Assembly: GCA_016649925.1 (NCBI GenBank)
Contig: JAENWO010000066.1
Coordinates: 1-10,072 of the forward strand
Direction: 5' to 3'
DNA: 10,072 bases
Source of the DNA: Actinomycetales bacterium
Lineage (GTDB): Bacteria > Actinomycetota > Actinomycetes > Actinomycetales > Beutenbergiaceae
The notes beneath the pieces were generated by a model. That model was not told where the DNA came from and did not search any database. It saw nothing but the letters and a program-made list of their open reading frames with translations. Each line of letters begins with the position of its first letter. Position 1 is the first letter of the stretch. Of the stretch, positions 1 through 5,294 are shown piece by piece. The translations under genes were made by a program, and so were the position numbers.

Positions 1-24
1 ACGTTCATCCGCGTCACCGGCTGA
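1..24 (+). CDS. 3' end of an upstream gene (partial)
   Basis: Reading from base 1, frame 1 gives seven codons (T-F-I-R-V-T-G) and then TGA at 22-24. A strong hairpin terminator begins 12 bases later, which fits a + strand gene ending here. Nothing can be said about its function from seven residues, and the frame is inferred only from the stop placement and the terminator. Confidence 0.35.
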   Translation, partial: TFIRVTG

Positions 25-35
25 ACCAGCTCCCG

Positions 36-79
36 AACGGCCCATCTCCCCATGCGGGGGGAGGGGCCGTTCGTCGTTT
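36..79 (+). terminator. Rho-independent-like terminator hairpin
   Basis: The arm at 36-51 pairs with 56-71 around the 4-nt loop ATGC. The 16-bp stem has one mismatch and one G-U pair. The outer part, AACGGCC/GGCCGTT, is perfect. A mildly T-containing stretch (TCGTCGTTT) follows, but there is no true T tract, which is common for actinobacterial terminators. It most likely ends the gene whose last codons are at 1-24. Confidence 0.75.
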
Positions 80-160
80 CGTCACCCAGATGCCTGCACG
101 GGACCGCCTGAGGTAGCACAATGGTCAAAGGTCTACCCAAGAGATGGGGGCGAAGCGGTC

Positions 161-1093
161 ATGGAGCACGAACAGGTGGTCCTGGTGGGGGTGGACGGCT
201 CAGCGGCGAGCATCAACGCCCTGGACTGGGCCGTGGCCCACGCGAAGAAGGTCGGTTGGCGCCTGCACATCGTCTGCGCCTATGCGCTGCCGACGTTCGC
301 GGCGGCGTCCCTCGACGGTGGCTACGCCACGCTTGATGACTCAGCCATCCGCGAAGGTGCGCAGGCCGTGCTCGACGAGGCCGTGGCGCGGGTCGAGAGC
401 CGAGGGGTGGACGTCACGAGCGCCGTCGAGACCGGCGACGCGGCCGGTGTCCTCGTGGACCTGTCCAAGCAGGTCTGCCTCGCTGTCGTCGGCACCCGCG
501 GGCACAGCGGGTTCGCGGAGCGCATCCTGGGCACGGTCTCCTCGGCCCTGCCCGCGCACTCGCACTGCCCGACCGTCGTCGTCCCGTTCCGGGAGGGCGA
601 ACCGGCCCAGGTGCCGATCAAGCGCATCGTGGTGGGCGTGGACGGCTCGGAGTCGGCGAAGGTGGCGCTGCGTCGGGCGATCGAGGAGGCGGAGGTCTGG
701 GGGGCTGAGCTCACCGCCGTGGTCGCCGTGCCGATCGGCACGGGAGCTGGGCTGTTGGGCTGGCTGCCGGCCGCCGTCGACCGGGAAGGGGTGCTGGCCG
801 ACGTCAAGGAGGGCCTCAACGTTACCGTCGACCGCGCCCTGGACGGCCACACCATCACTGTGAGGCGGCACGCGCTGGACGGCAACGGGGCGGCTCTGCT
901 CTCGGAGTTCTCCACCGCCGTCGACCTCGTGGTGGTCGGTTCCCGAGGACGAGGGGGCTTCGCGGGCATGCTGCTCGGTTCGACGTCGCAGACGGTGCTG
1001 CACCACTCCGCGTGCCCGGTCATGGTGGTGCCAACACGGACCCAGGACGAGGGCCTGCCGCCGATGGCGATGGGCTGGAAGCGCCGGTCCTGA
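161..1093 (+). CDS. Universal stress protein, tandem UspA domains
   Basis: This is a cytoplasmic ATP-binding stress protein of 310 residues with two UspA domains, about residues 4-143 and 153-292. Each domain opens with a beta strand and the VGVDGS motif (residues 9-14 and 158-163). Each also carries the complete ATP-binding signature G-2x-G-9x-G(S/T): G111, G114, G124-T125 in the first domain and G260, G263, G273-S274 in the second. Both domains should therefore bind ATP, as in the tandem USPs of mycobacteria. These are linked to dormancy, low oxygen or redox stress, but the exact trigger is not readable here. The ATG at 161 was chosen because the domain starts at once after it, with a purine-rich stretch at 141-151 upstream. 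A longer in-frame start adds nothing recognisable. The gene appears to be a single transcription unit, with terminator hairpins on both sides. Confidence 0.93.
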   Translation: MEHEQVVLVGVDGSAASINALDWAVAHAKKVGWRLHIVCAYALPTFAAASLDGGYATLDDSAIREGAQAVLDEAVARVESRGVDVTSAVETGDAAGVLVDLSKQVCLAVVGTRGHSGFAERILGTVSSALPAHSHCPTVVVPFREGEPAQVPIKRIVVGVDGSESAKVALRRAIEEAEVWGAELTAVVAVPIGTGAGLLGWLPAAVDREGVLADVKEGLNVTVDRALDGHTITVRRHALDGNGAALLSEFSTAVDLVVVGSRGRGGFAGMLLGSTSQTVLHHSACPVMVVPTRTQDEGLPPMAMGWKRRS

Positions 1094-1095
1094 CT

Positions 1096-1111
1096 CGCCC
1101 ATCGGTGGGCG
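1096..1111 (+). terminator. Short hairpin directly after the stress-protein gene
   Basis: CGCCCA (1096-1101) and TGGGCG (1106-1111) form a perfect 6-bp stem around a TCGG tetraloop, two bases after the stop codon. There is no T tract. It is plausibly the end of the stress-protein transcript. Confidence 0.5.
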
Positions 1112-1130
1112 TAGGGGCCCGAGGGACGGG

Positions 1131-1170
1131 CATCACCCGCACCGCCCCAGCCGAGGTGGTGCGGGTGCTG
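1131..1170. terminator. Inverted repeat between convergent genes
   Basis: The arm CACCCGCACC (1134-1143) is the reverse complement of GGTGCGGGTG (1158-1167), with a 14-nt loop. The pairing extends by three more bases on each side (GCA/TGC) across one mismatch. Its place between two convergent genes suggests a bidirectional terminator. The right arm lies inside a 29-bp unit that is duplicated, so a second right arm is available at 1187-1196. Confidence 0.5.
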
Positions 1171-1215
1171 CCTCCGTCGGTGAGGCGGTGCGGGTGCTGC
1201 CTCCGTCGGTGAGGC
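1158..1215. repeat. Exact 29-bp tandem duplication (2 copies)
   Basis: Bases 1158-1186 and 1187-1215 are identical and directly adjacent. Each unit contains GCCTC, a 7-nt spacer and GAGGC, so each can form a small hairpin on either strand. The second copy ends one base before the stop codon of the ornithine aminotransferase gene on the minus strand. The array therefore lies right after that gene and may be a duplicated terminator. Confidence 0.9.
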
Positions 1216-1216
1216 G

Positions 1217-2383
1217 TCAGGCCCGAAGTGCCTCGCCGAGAGCGTCCATCACGGTGTGCAGCTCGTCCTCCCTCACGCACAGGGGCGGGGCGAACCGGAT
1301 GGTGTTGCCGTGGGTCTCCTTCGCGAGCACCCCGCGGGCGGCGAGCCGCTCGCTGACCTGCCGGCCGGTGAGGTGTGGGACGTCGATGCCCATCCACAGG
1401 CCGATGCAGCGCACGTCGGAGAGCAGGCCCTCGCCGGCGTAGTCCTTCGCCCGCTCGGAGAAGACCGGGCTGAGCGTTCGGGCCCGCTCCTGGAAGTAGC
1501 CGGTCTCGAGGATCTTCGCCACGGCGATCCCGACGGCGCACGCCAGCGGGTTGCCGCCGAACGTCGAGCCGTGGACCCCCGCCGTCATCACGCCGAGCAC
1601 GTCCGCCCGGCCGACGACGGCGGAGCTCGGGATGATCCCACCCCCGAGCGCCTTGCCGAGCGTGGTGAGGTCGGCCCGGACACCCGAGAGCTCCTGGGTG
1701 AGCGTGGCACCGGTGCGGCCGAGCCCCGCCTGGATCTCGTCGAGGACGAGCAGGACGTTGTTCTCGGTGCACGTCTCGCGCAGCGCCGTGAGGTAGTGCT
1801 CGGGCGGGATGATGACGCCCGCCTCGCCCTGCACCGGCTCGATCAGCACGGCGACCGTGGTGTCGTCGATGGCGTCGCGTACGGCCTGTGCATCGCCGTA
1901 GGGCACCACCCGGAAACCGGGGGTGTAGGGACCGAAACCGGCCCGCGCCTGCTCGTCCGTCGACATCGAGATGATGGTCGTGGTGCGGCCGTGGAAGGCG
2001 CCGGCCGCCACGATGATCGTCGCCTCGTGCGGGGGGACGCCCTTCACGTCGTAGCCCCATTTGCGCGAGGTCTTGATGGCCGTCTCCACGGCCTCCGCGC
2101 CGGTGTTCATCGGCAGCAGCATCTGCATCTGGGTCAGCGTCGTGATCGCGTCCGCGAACGGCTCGAGCCGGTCGTTGCCGACCGCACGGGAGGTGAGCGT
2201 GACCCGGTCCAGCTGGGCGTGCGCCGCGGCGATCAACTCGGGGTTGCGGTGGCCGAAGTTCAGGGCCGAGTACCCGGCGAGGCAGTCGATGTAGCGGTTG
2301 CCGCGGGTGTCGGTGACCCAGGTGCCCTGAGCGTGAGCTATCTCGATGTCCAGCGGGTGGTAGTTGCCGGCGAGCGTGCTCAT
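1217..2383 (-). CDS. rocD: Ornithine aminotransferase
   Basis: A PLP enzyme of class-III (fold type I) aminotransferases, 388 residues. It should move the delta-amino group of ornithine to 2-oxoglutarate, giving glutamate-5-semialdehyde and glutamate in the cytoplasm. Visible landmarks are NTGAEAVE (93-100), FHGRT (130-134), LVLDEIQAGLGRTG with the PLP-binding Asp215, LGKALGGG with the Schiff-base Lys244, and STFGGNPLAC (273-282). The length and the C-terminal NTIRFAPPL segment (360-368) fit RocD better than acetylornithine or GABA aminotransferases. The ATG at 2381-2383 is preferred over an in-frame ATG 45 bases upstream, because GGAGGG (2392-2397) sits 8 nt before it. It overlaps the stop of the upstream hydrolase gene by 4 bp (ATGA), so the two are translationally coupled. 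Specificity is inferred from family and context. Confidence 0.92.
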   Translation of the reverse strand: MSTLAGNYHPLDIEIAHAQGTWVTDTRGNRYIDCLAGYSALNFGHRNPELIAAAHAQLDRVTLTSRAVGNDRLEPFADAITTLTQMQMLLPMNTGAEAVETAIKTSRKWGYDVKGVPPHEATIIVAAGAFHGRTTTIISMSTDEQARAGFGPYTPGFRVVPYGDAQAVRDAIDDTTVAVLIEPVQGEAGVIIPPEHYLTALRETCTENNVLLVLDEIQAGLGRTGATLTQELSGVRADLTTLGKALGGGIIPSSAVVGRADVLGVMTAGVHGSTFGGNPLACAVGIAVAKILETGYFQERARTLSPVFSERAKDYAGEGLLSDVRCIGLWMGIDVPHLTGRQVSERLAARGVLAKETHGNTIRFAPPLCVREDELHTVMDALGEALRA

Positions 2384-3192
2384 GTTGCGGTCCCTCCGTT
2401 GGGCCGGCGGAGTTCCAGGGTGCAGCACTTGGCTCCGCCGCCGCCCTTGAGCAGCTCGGAGGTGTCGACGGCGATCGGCTCCAGCCCGCGATCCGCGAGC
2501 TGGGCGGCGAGGCCGAGCGCGCCGGGGGCGTGTACGACATGCTTGCCGTCACTGACAGCGTTCAGGCCGAGGGCATCCGCGTCCGAGTCGGAGGCGACGA
2601 TCGCGTCCGGGTAGAGGTGTTGCAGCACGCGCTGGCTGCCGGGGGAGAATGCCGCCGGGTAGTAGGCGATGAGATCGTCATTGATCACGGACATCGCCGT
2701 GTCGAGGTGGTAGAACCGCGGGTCGACCAGCCGCAGGGAGACCACCGGCCGGCCGAAGACCTCCTGGACCTCCTGGTGCGCACCGGCGTTGGTGCGGAAC
2801 CCGGCGCCCGCCAGGATCACCTTGCCCGTGAAGAGCAGGTCTCCCTCGCCCTCGTTCGTCTCGGTCGCCGCGACCGGCTGGAAGCCGTGATCGGCGAGCC
2901 ACGTGAGGTAGGCGGGGCCCTCGCCTGCACGCTCGTCGTGGCGGAACTTCGCGCCGTAGGCGATCCCGTCGATCACGGTCGCGCCGTTCGCGGCGTAAAC
3001 CATGTCGGGGTAGTCCGGGAGCGGGTCGATGAGCTCGACCGTGTGGCCCAGCTCGCGGTAGACGGCGCGCAGGGATTCCCACTGCGACATCGCCAGGTCG
3101 GCATCCGTGGACACTCTCTGGTTCATCCAGGGATTGATCTCGTAGCTGACTGTGTAGTGCGTGGGTGGGCACATCAGGTAGTGACGCGTCAT
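2380..3192 (-). CDS. Amidinotransferase-fold arginine hydrolase (DDAH-like; possible arginine dihydrolase)
   Basis: A 270-residue guanidino-modifying enzyme of the pentein fold, the family of DDAH, arginine deiminase and amidinotransferases. The catalytic Cys is C256 (or C257) in GGGGAKCCT. The general-base His is H162 in YHLDTA. The guanidino-binding acidic cluster is E114, E116 and D118 in NEGEGD. The segment PDMVYAANG (62-70) has Asn69 where DDAH enzymes, as I recall, carry Asp. Cyanobacterial arginine dihydrolases (ArgZ/AgrE) have Asn at the matching site and turn arginine directly into ornithine, ammonia and CO2. The ornithine aminotransferase gene is coupled to this one by a 4-bp ATGA overlap, which fits ornithine as the product. 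Mycobacterial Rv2323c next to rocD is, from memory, the same arrangement. DDAH or arginine deiminase activity (citrulline product) remains possible. The start is supported by AGGAGG at 3197-3202, 4 nt before the ATG. Confidence 0.85.
   Translation of the reverse strand: MTRHYLMCPPTHYTVSYEINPWMNQRVSTDADLAMSQWESLRAVYRELGHTVELIDPLPDYPDMVYAANGATVIDGIAYGAKFRHDERAGEGPAYLTWLADHGFQPVAATETNEGEGDLLFTGKVILAGAGFRTNAGAHQEVQEVFGRPVVSLRLVDPRFYHLDTAMSVINDDLIAYYPAAFSPGSQRVLQHLYPDAIVASDSDADALGLNAVSDGKHVVHAPGALGLAAQLADRGLEPIAVDTSELLKGGGGAKCCTLELRRPNGGTAT
2392..2397 (-). promoter_or_regulatory. Ribosome binding site deciding the rocD start
   Basis: GGAGGG on the minus strand lies 8 nt before the ATG at 2381-2383, inside the 3' end of the hydrolase gene. 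It supports this start over the more upstream in-frame ATG at 2426-2428. Confidence 0.75.
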
Positions 3193-3196
3193 TGAG

Positions 3197-3202
3197 CCTC
3201 CT
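3197..3202 (-). promoter_or_regulatory. Shine-Dalgarno of the arginine hydrolase gene
   Basis: AGGAGG on the minus strand with an unusually short 4-nt gap to the ATG at 3190-3192. It fixes the operon's first start codon. Confidence 0.7.
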
Positions 3203-3227
3203 GTTGGGCGGGGCGGGGCACAGCCAT

Positions 3228-3242
3228 TCTCACATGGTGAGA
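3228..3242. promoter_or_regulatory. Perfect palindrome, candidate operator of the arginine operon
   Basis: TCTCAC and GTGAGA form a perfect 6+6 inverted repeat around ATG. It sits 36 bases upstream of the first start codon of the operon. The position and dyad symmetry suit a dimeric repressor or activator. No regulator gene is visible in the window, so the protein is unknown. Confidence 0.5.
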
Positions 3243-3273
3243 CAAGGGGGCGCTAGGGCGTGCCTCCGCGGCG

Positions 3274-3288
3274 CGGTGAGGGTCACCG
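3274..3288. promoter_or_regulatory. Second perfect palindrome (operator or terminator)
   Basis: CGGTGA and TCACCG form a perfect 6+6 inverted repeat around GGG, centred 46 bp from the palindrome at 3228-3242. It shares the GTGA/TCAC core but in the opposite arrangement. It could be a second operator half, or a weak terminator for the SRPBCC gene, which ends at 3345 on the same strand. Confidence 0.35.
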
Positions 3289-3344
3289 AGCGCGCTGGCT
3301 AGCGGGGGCGAACGTCCGCTGGGGCGTCATCGCCGACGTGTTCG

Positions 3345-3854
3345 TCAGCGGGCGCCGTTCAGCAGCTCGAAGCGCCGCAGCGCCCGCCCCGTCATCAGGG
3401 TCAGGAAGTGCCCGACGACGGCGGAGGTCAGCTCTGTGGGAAAAGGGCCGGCCAGGTGGACCTCCTCGGTCCAGTCCACGCGTGCTGTGTGGTCGGGGAG
3501 CGGAGTCACGGTGATCTCCGCGGTGCCGAGCAGCAGGGGGCCGACCTTGCGGTACATCGCCGTCCCGGGGTGGTTGCCCCCGCGCGCGCCCGGCCGCTCA
3601 TACCGCGTGAGGAGCATGACGTCGCGGATCACGCCCAAGGAGGTGGCCACGACGGTGTCGCCCACGCGCGGGCGGCGGCCCGGAGCCTCGATCCGAGTGA
3701 AAGGGATGAGCCTTTCGTGGTTCTTCAGGGCGGTGATCCGGTCGAACAGGCTGCCGGCGTCCATGTCGAAGACCCGGGTCGCAGTGATGGGGTGCACGCG
3801 CCCACCGTGGCACACCTCGCCGTCGGTCACCTGTTGCCGACTTCGCGCCTCCAC
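3345..3854 (-). CDS. SRPBCC (START/polyketide cyclase-like) family protein
   Basis: A small soluble protein, up to 169 residues, with the helix-grip fold pattern. It starts with a beta strand (PITATRVFDM, residues 22-31) and a helix with SLFDRITALKNHERLIP (35-51). The strand-rich middle contains GDTVVATS, and the region near residues 106-128 holds LLLGTAEITVTPL and ARVDW. The long C-terminal helix (about 138-165) closes the cavity. Such proteins bind a hydrophobic ligand, and neither ligand nor reaction can be read here. The longest frame starts with GTG at 3852-3854, but the fold begins near residue 20. GTG codons at residues 14 and 20 (start at 3815 or 3797) are realistic alternatives, and none has a clear Shine-Dalgarno. 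It has no evident functional link to the arginine operon 150 bp downstream. Confidence 0.75.
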   Translation of the reverse strand: MEARSRQQVTDGEVCHGGRVHPITATRVFDMDAGSLFDRITALKNHERLIPFTRIEAPGRRPRVGDTVVATSLGVIRDVMLLTRYERPGARGGNHPGTAMYRKVGPLLLGTAEITVTPLPDHTARVDWTEEVHLAGPFPTELTSAVVGHFLTLMTGRALRRFELLNGAR

Positions 3855-3973
3855 CCGAAGGACCGTCGGTTCCTCGCTGGCACGTTCGCTCCCGGCGGTC
3901 GCCCCCGCTGACGGCTGGTGGCCGCGCGCACGCTTCGCGCTCTCCCGCGCTCCGACGGTAGTGTGCGGGTGGG

Positions 3974-4046
3974 GCCCCCGTAGCTCAGGGGATAGAGCGA
4001 CCGCCTCCTAAGCGGTAGGCCGCGCGTTCGAATCGCGCCGGGGGCA
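3974..4046 (+). tRNA. tRNA-Arg (anticodon CCU)
   Basis: A complete 73-nt cloverleaf can be drawn by hand. The acceptor stem GCCCCCG (3974-3980) pairs perfectly with CGGGGGC (4039-4045), with A4046 as discriminator. The D stem is GCTC/GAGC (3983-3986 and 3995-3998). The anticodon stem ACCGC/GCGGT encloses the loop CTCCTAA with anticodon CCT at 4007-4009. The T stem is GCGCG/CGCGC (4022-4026 and 4034-4038) around TTCGAAT. The CCA end is not encoded (CCTG follows). It decodes AGG, a rare arginine codon in such GC-rich genomes. Confidence 0.97.
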
Positions 4047-4124
4047 CCTGTCCGGCTGCGGGACCGGCTCCCAACCGAGGCTCCAGAGGCCACAATGGCA
4101 GCAACGGCACGGAGCCGGGGTTTC

Positions 4125-4130
4125 GGAGGG
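4125..4130 (+). promoter_or_regulatory. Ribosome binding site deciding the DUF488 GTG start
   Basis: GGAGGG with a 7-nt spacer before the GTG at 4138-4140. The ATG at 4095 is in another frame and does not yield a family-like protein. Confidence 0.75.
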
Positions 4131-4137
4131 CGGAGCG

Positions 4138-4470
4138 GTGATCGCAATCAAGCGGGTCTATCAGGACGCGGGCGAGGACGGGTACCGGGTGCTCGTCGAC
4201 CGGGTCTGGCCGCGCGGCATCCACAAGGACGCCGTCGACCTCTGGCTCAAGGACGTCGGTCCCTCCACCGAACTGCGCACCTGGTTCGGGCACGTGCCCC
4301 AGCGGTACGAGGAGTTCACGCGCCGGTACGTGGCTGAGCTCGACGAGAATCCCGCCGTGGACGAGCTCCGGGAGGTCCTGAGCACACACAAGCACGTGAC
4401 CCTCGTCTACGGCGCTAAGGACACCGAGCACAACCAGGCCCGTGTGCTCAGCGAGTACCTCGAGCGCTGA
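4138..4470 (+). CDS. DUF488 family protein (YeaO-like)
   Basis: A 110-residue soluble protein that matches the DUF488 pattern along its whole length. Landmarks are VLVDRVWPRG (18-27), LWLKDVGPSTELRTWFGH (35-52), the helix with RYEEFTRRYVAEL (56-68), and the C-terminal VTLVYGAKDTEHNQARVL (87-104). The family is widespread in bacteria. Its biochemical role is not established to my knowledge, so none is given here. The GTG start at 4138 is chosen because GGAGGG (4125-4130) lies 7 nt upstream and the family begins right there. The last 23 bases overlap the tail of a glycosyltransferase remnant on the other strand. Confidence 0.9.
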   Translation: MIAIKRVYQDAGEDGYRVLVDRVWPRGIHKDAVDLWLKDVGPSTELRTWFGHVPQRYEEFTRRYVAELDENPAVDELREVLSTHKHVTLVYGAKDTEHNQARVLSEYLER

Positions 4471-4750
4471 CGAGCTCCACGATCCGGCGTCCGGCGTCGT
4501 CCTCCTGAACGAGGCGGGCGAACCGCGCCCGCGCCTGCGATGACTCGCCGGACCCCAGAGCGGCTCGAATCGTCGAAGCGAGATCGGACCACCGGCGCAG
4601 GCGCAGAGCGAGCCCGGCGCGCTCGAGGCGCACGGCGGCGTCGGGTTGGTCGCAGTCCAGGGGGCGGACGACGGCGGGCAGACCGGCCGCGATGGTCGCC
4701 CGGGCGTGGGAGCACCGGGCACCTCCTAACGGTAGGAATCCCGTGCGTGG
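4448..4750 (-). pseudogene. Decayed C-terminal fragment of an MGT-type (GT1) glycosyltransferase
   Basis: The minus strand from about 4701 down to the TGA at 4448-4450 encodes about 83 residues that read like the end of a UDP-sugar glycosyltransferase. ATIAAGLPAVVRPLDCDQPD then AAVRLERAGLALRL recalls the family pattern GT-AL-AGVP-VV-PL--DQ--NA-R-E--G-G--L. A helical tail near DDAGRRIVELV follows. The family is normally about 400 residues, so the N-terminal domain and most of the C-terminal domain are missing. Upstream the frame runs into a 55-bp tandem duplication (not a multiple of 3), and beyond 4812 I see no glycosyltransferase-like reading in any minus frame. The conserved HxGxGT segment appears only as SHARAT. 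It is best read as a remnant; a short functional peptide is unlikely. The identity rests on pattern recognition, and the 5' boundary is approximate. Confidence 0.55.
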
Positions 4751-4812
4751 TCCCCCGGGCGTGGGAGCACCGGGCACCTCCCAACGGTAGGAATCCCGTG
4801 CGTGGTCCCCCC
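4693..4812. repeat. 55-bp tandem repeat, about 2.2 copies
   Basis: 4693-4747 and 4748-4802 align at a period of 55 bp with two differences (4698 G versus 4753 C, and 4727 T versus 4782 C). The first ten bases of a third copy follow. Each copy can form two small hairpins, GGGAG...CTCCC around a GC-rich loop and ACGG...CCGT around TAGGAATC. The repeat lies where the glycosyltransferase remnant loses its frame. Confidence 0.9.
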
Positions 4813-4820
4813 GCAGGCAG

Positions 4821-4902
4821 GGGTGGGTCGCGCGGGCGTGGGAGTGGCCTTGCGAGACGCCGCCGGACGGGGAGCCTCAGGGGGTGGGTCGCGCGGGCGT
4901 GG
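4821..4902. repeat. Dispersed 21-bp direct repeat (2 copies)
   Basis: 4821-4841 and 4882-4902 are identical, 61 bp apart start to start. Both contain TCGCGCGGGCGTGG. That core closely resembles TCGCCCGGGCGTGG in the first 55-bp unit (4696-4709), so all of these may come from serial duplication of one ancestral stretch. Confidence 0.75.
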
Positions 4903-4940
4903 AGGGGCTGTGGACGCGGGCGGTCGGAGTGGCGGGAGGC

Positions 4941-4976
4941 GTGGGTGGGCAGCCCGTGGTGGGTGGGCAGCCCGTG
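4941..4976. repeat. Exact 18-bp tandem duplication
   Basis: The unit GTGGGTGGGCAGCCCGTG occurs twice back to back (4941-4958 and 4959-4976). It lies in the gene-free stretch between the DUF488 gene and the large helicase-like gene. Confidence 0.9.
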
Positions 4977-5104
4977 GCGCGCGAGTGCGGAGGCCGGCCG
5001 CCATCGGAGCCGTTCATGAGGGATCATGGGAACCCGGGGCCGGTCCGTTCCAGGAGGCCTGCACAGGTTTGCCAAGAGTGCGCGTGAGGTTCACACTCGT
5101 GTTT

Positions 5105-5145
5105 GACGGTGTGTGTCGCCTGCCCCCTGCGCGACGCACACCGTC
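5105..5145. terminator. Strong hairpin with 15-bp stem
   Basis: The arm 5105-5119 pairs with 5131-5145, leaving an 11-nt loop (CTGCCCCCTGC). All 15 positions pair, one of them as G-U on the + strand reading. No T tract follows on the + strand (CTTTCATG). It could be a terminator, the body of a small structured RNA, or the end of a lost mobile element. No gene ends close by on either strand, so its role is open. Confidence 0.65.
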
Positions 5146-5184
5146 CTTTCATGTCCTCAGGTGGTCCTTTCATGTCCTCAGGTG
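5143..5184. repeat. Exact 21-bp tandem duplication
   Basis: 5143-5163 and 5164-5184 are identical. Both contain CTTTCATGTCCTCAGG. The first copy overlaps the right arm of the 5105-5145 hairpin by 3 bases. The array sits between two hairpins, in the leader region of the large gene. Confidence 0.9.
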
Positions 5185-5208
5185 CGCTCCGGCACGTCGA
5201 CGGAGCGC
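5184..5208. other. Perfect 7-bp inverted repeat
   Basis: GCGCTCC (5184-5190) and GGAGCGC (5202-5208) enclose an 11-nt loop containing the palindrome GTCGAC. It starts on the last base of the 21-bp repeat array and ends about 50 bp upstream of the predicted promoter. It could be a binding site or a terminator that insulates the large gene. Confidence 0.45.
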
Positions 5209-5259
5209 CCGGCGGTGGGCGATTTCCGCGCAAGTCCGCTGAATGACGGCGGGTCAGGT

Positions 5260-5294
5260 CGGACATTGCCAGGGAATCTGGTTAGCGTGGTCGG
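5260..5294 (+). promoter_or_regulatory. Predicted leaderless promoter of the large helicase-like gene
   Basis: A -10 box TAGCGT (5283-5288, pattern TANNNT) ends 6 nt before the GTG start codon at 5295, so transcription should begin at or next to the start codon. A -35-like CGGACA (5260-5265, sharing GACA with TTGACA) precedes it with a 17-bp spacer. No Shine-Dalgarno is present before the GTG, which agrees with a leaderless mRNA. Leaderless genes are common in actinobacteria. Confidence 0.6.

Larger units (their letters stand above)
4813..5104. other. Gene-free, repeat-rich GC stretch
   Basis: I see no credible coding region on either strand here. The open frames are low-complexity R/G/P/A-rich readings without start signals or family patterns. 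Apart from the short direct repeats listed separately, nothing with a recognisable function is visible. It probably continues the decayed zone of the glycosyltransferase remnant. Confidence 0.6.

Noticed and set aside
72..160. DosR-type box upstream of the stress-protein gene
   Set aside because: The GGGACC near 100-105 lacks the symmetric partner of the GGGACTTTAGTCCC-like consensus, so regulation by a dormancy regulator cannot be supported.
144..863. Overlapping + strand frame across the stress-protein gene
   Set aside because: Arg/Ser-rich out-of-frame reading of a clear two-domain USP gene.
2384..2428. Upstream ATG (2426-2428) as the start of rocD
   Set aside because: The extra 15 residues do not belong to the family, and a good Shine-Dalgarno with an ATGA overlap favours the ATG at 2381-2383.
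1256..2614. Long open frame on the + strand opposite the rocD/hydrolase operon (452 codons)
   Set aside because: It is antisense to two well-recognised genes, is R/D/G/V-rich without any family pattern, and results from the high third-position GC of the real genes.
3974..4046. tRNA-Arg as an integration (att) site for a mobile island
   Set aside because: I found no second copy of the tRNA 3' end in the window and no integrase. The downstream DUF488 gene looks native.
4064..4118. Inverted repeat CCGGCTCC/GGAGCCGG between the tRNA and DUF488 genes
   Set aside because: An 8-bp pairing with a 39-nt loop is expected by chance in DNA this GC-rich and shows no other terminator or riboswitch trait.
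5105..5145. 6C small RNA of actinobacteria
   Set aside because: Only one loop with five C residues is present. The 6C motif needs two hairpins, each with a run of about six C.
4693..5184. CRISPR array
   Set aside because: The repeats are directly tandem without unique spacers, differ in unit length, and there are no cas genes.
4802..5242. Small Gly/Arg-rich frames in the gene-free stretch
   Set aside because: Low complexity, no Shine-Dalgarno, no family pattern, and they run straight through tandem repeats and hairpins.
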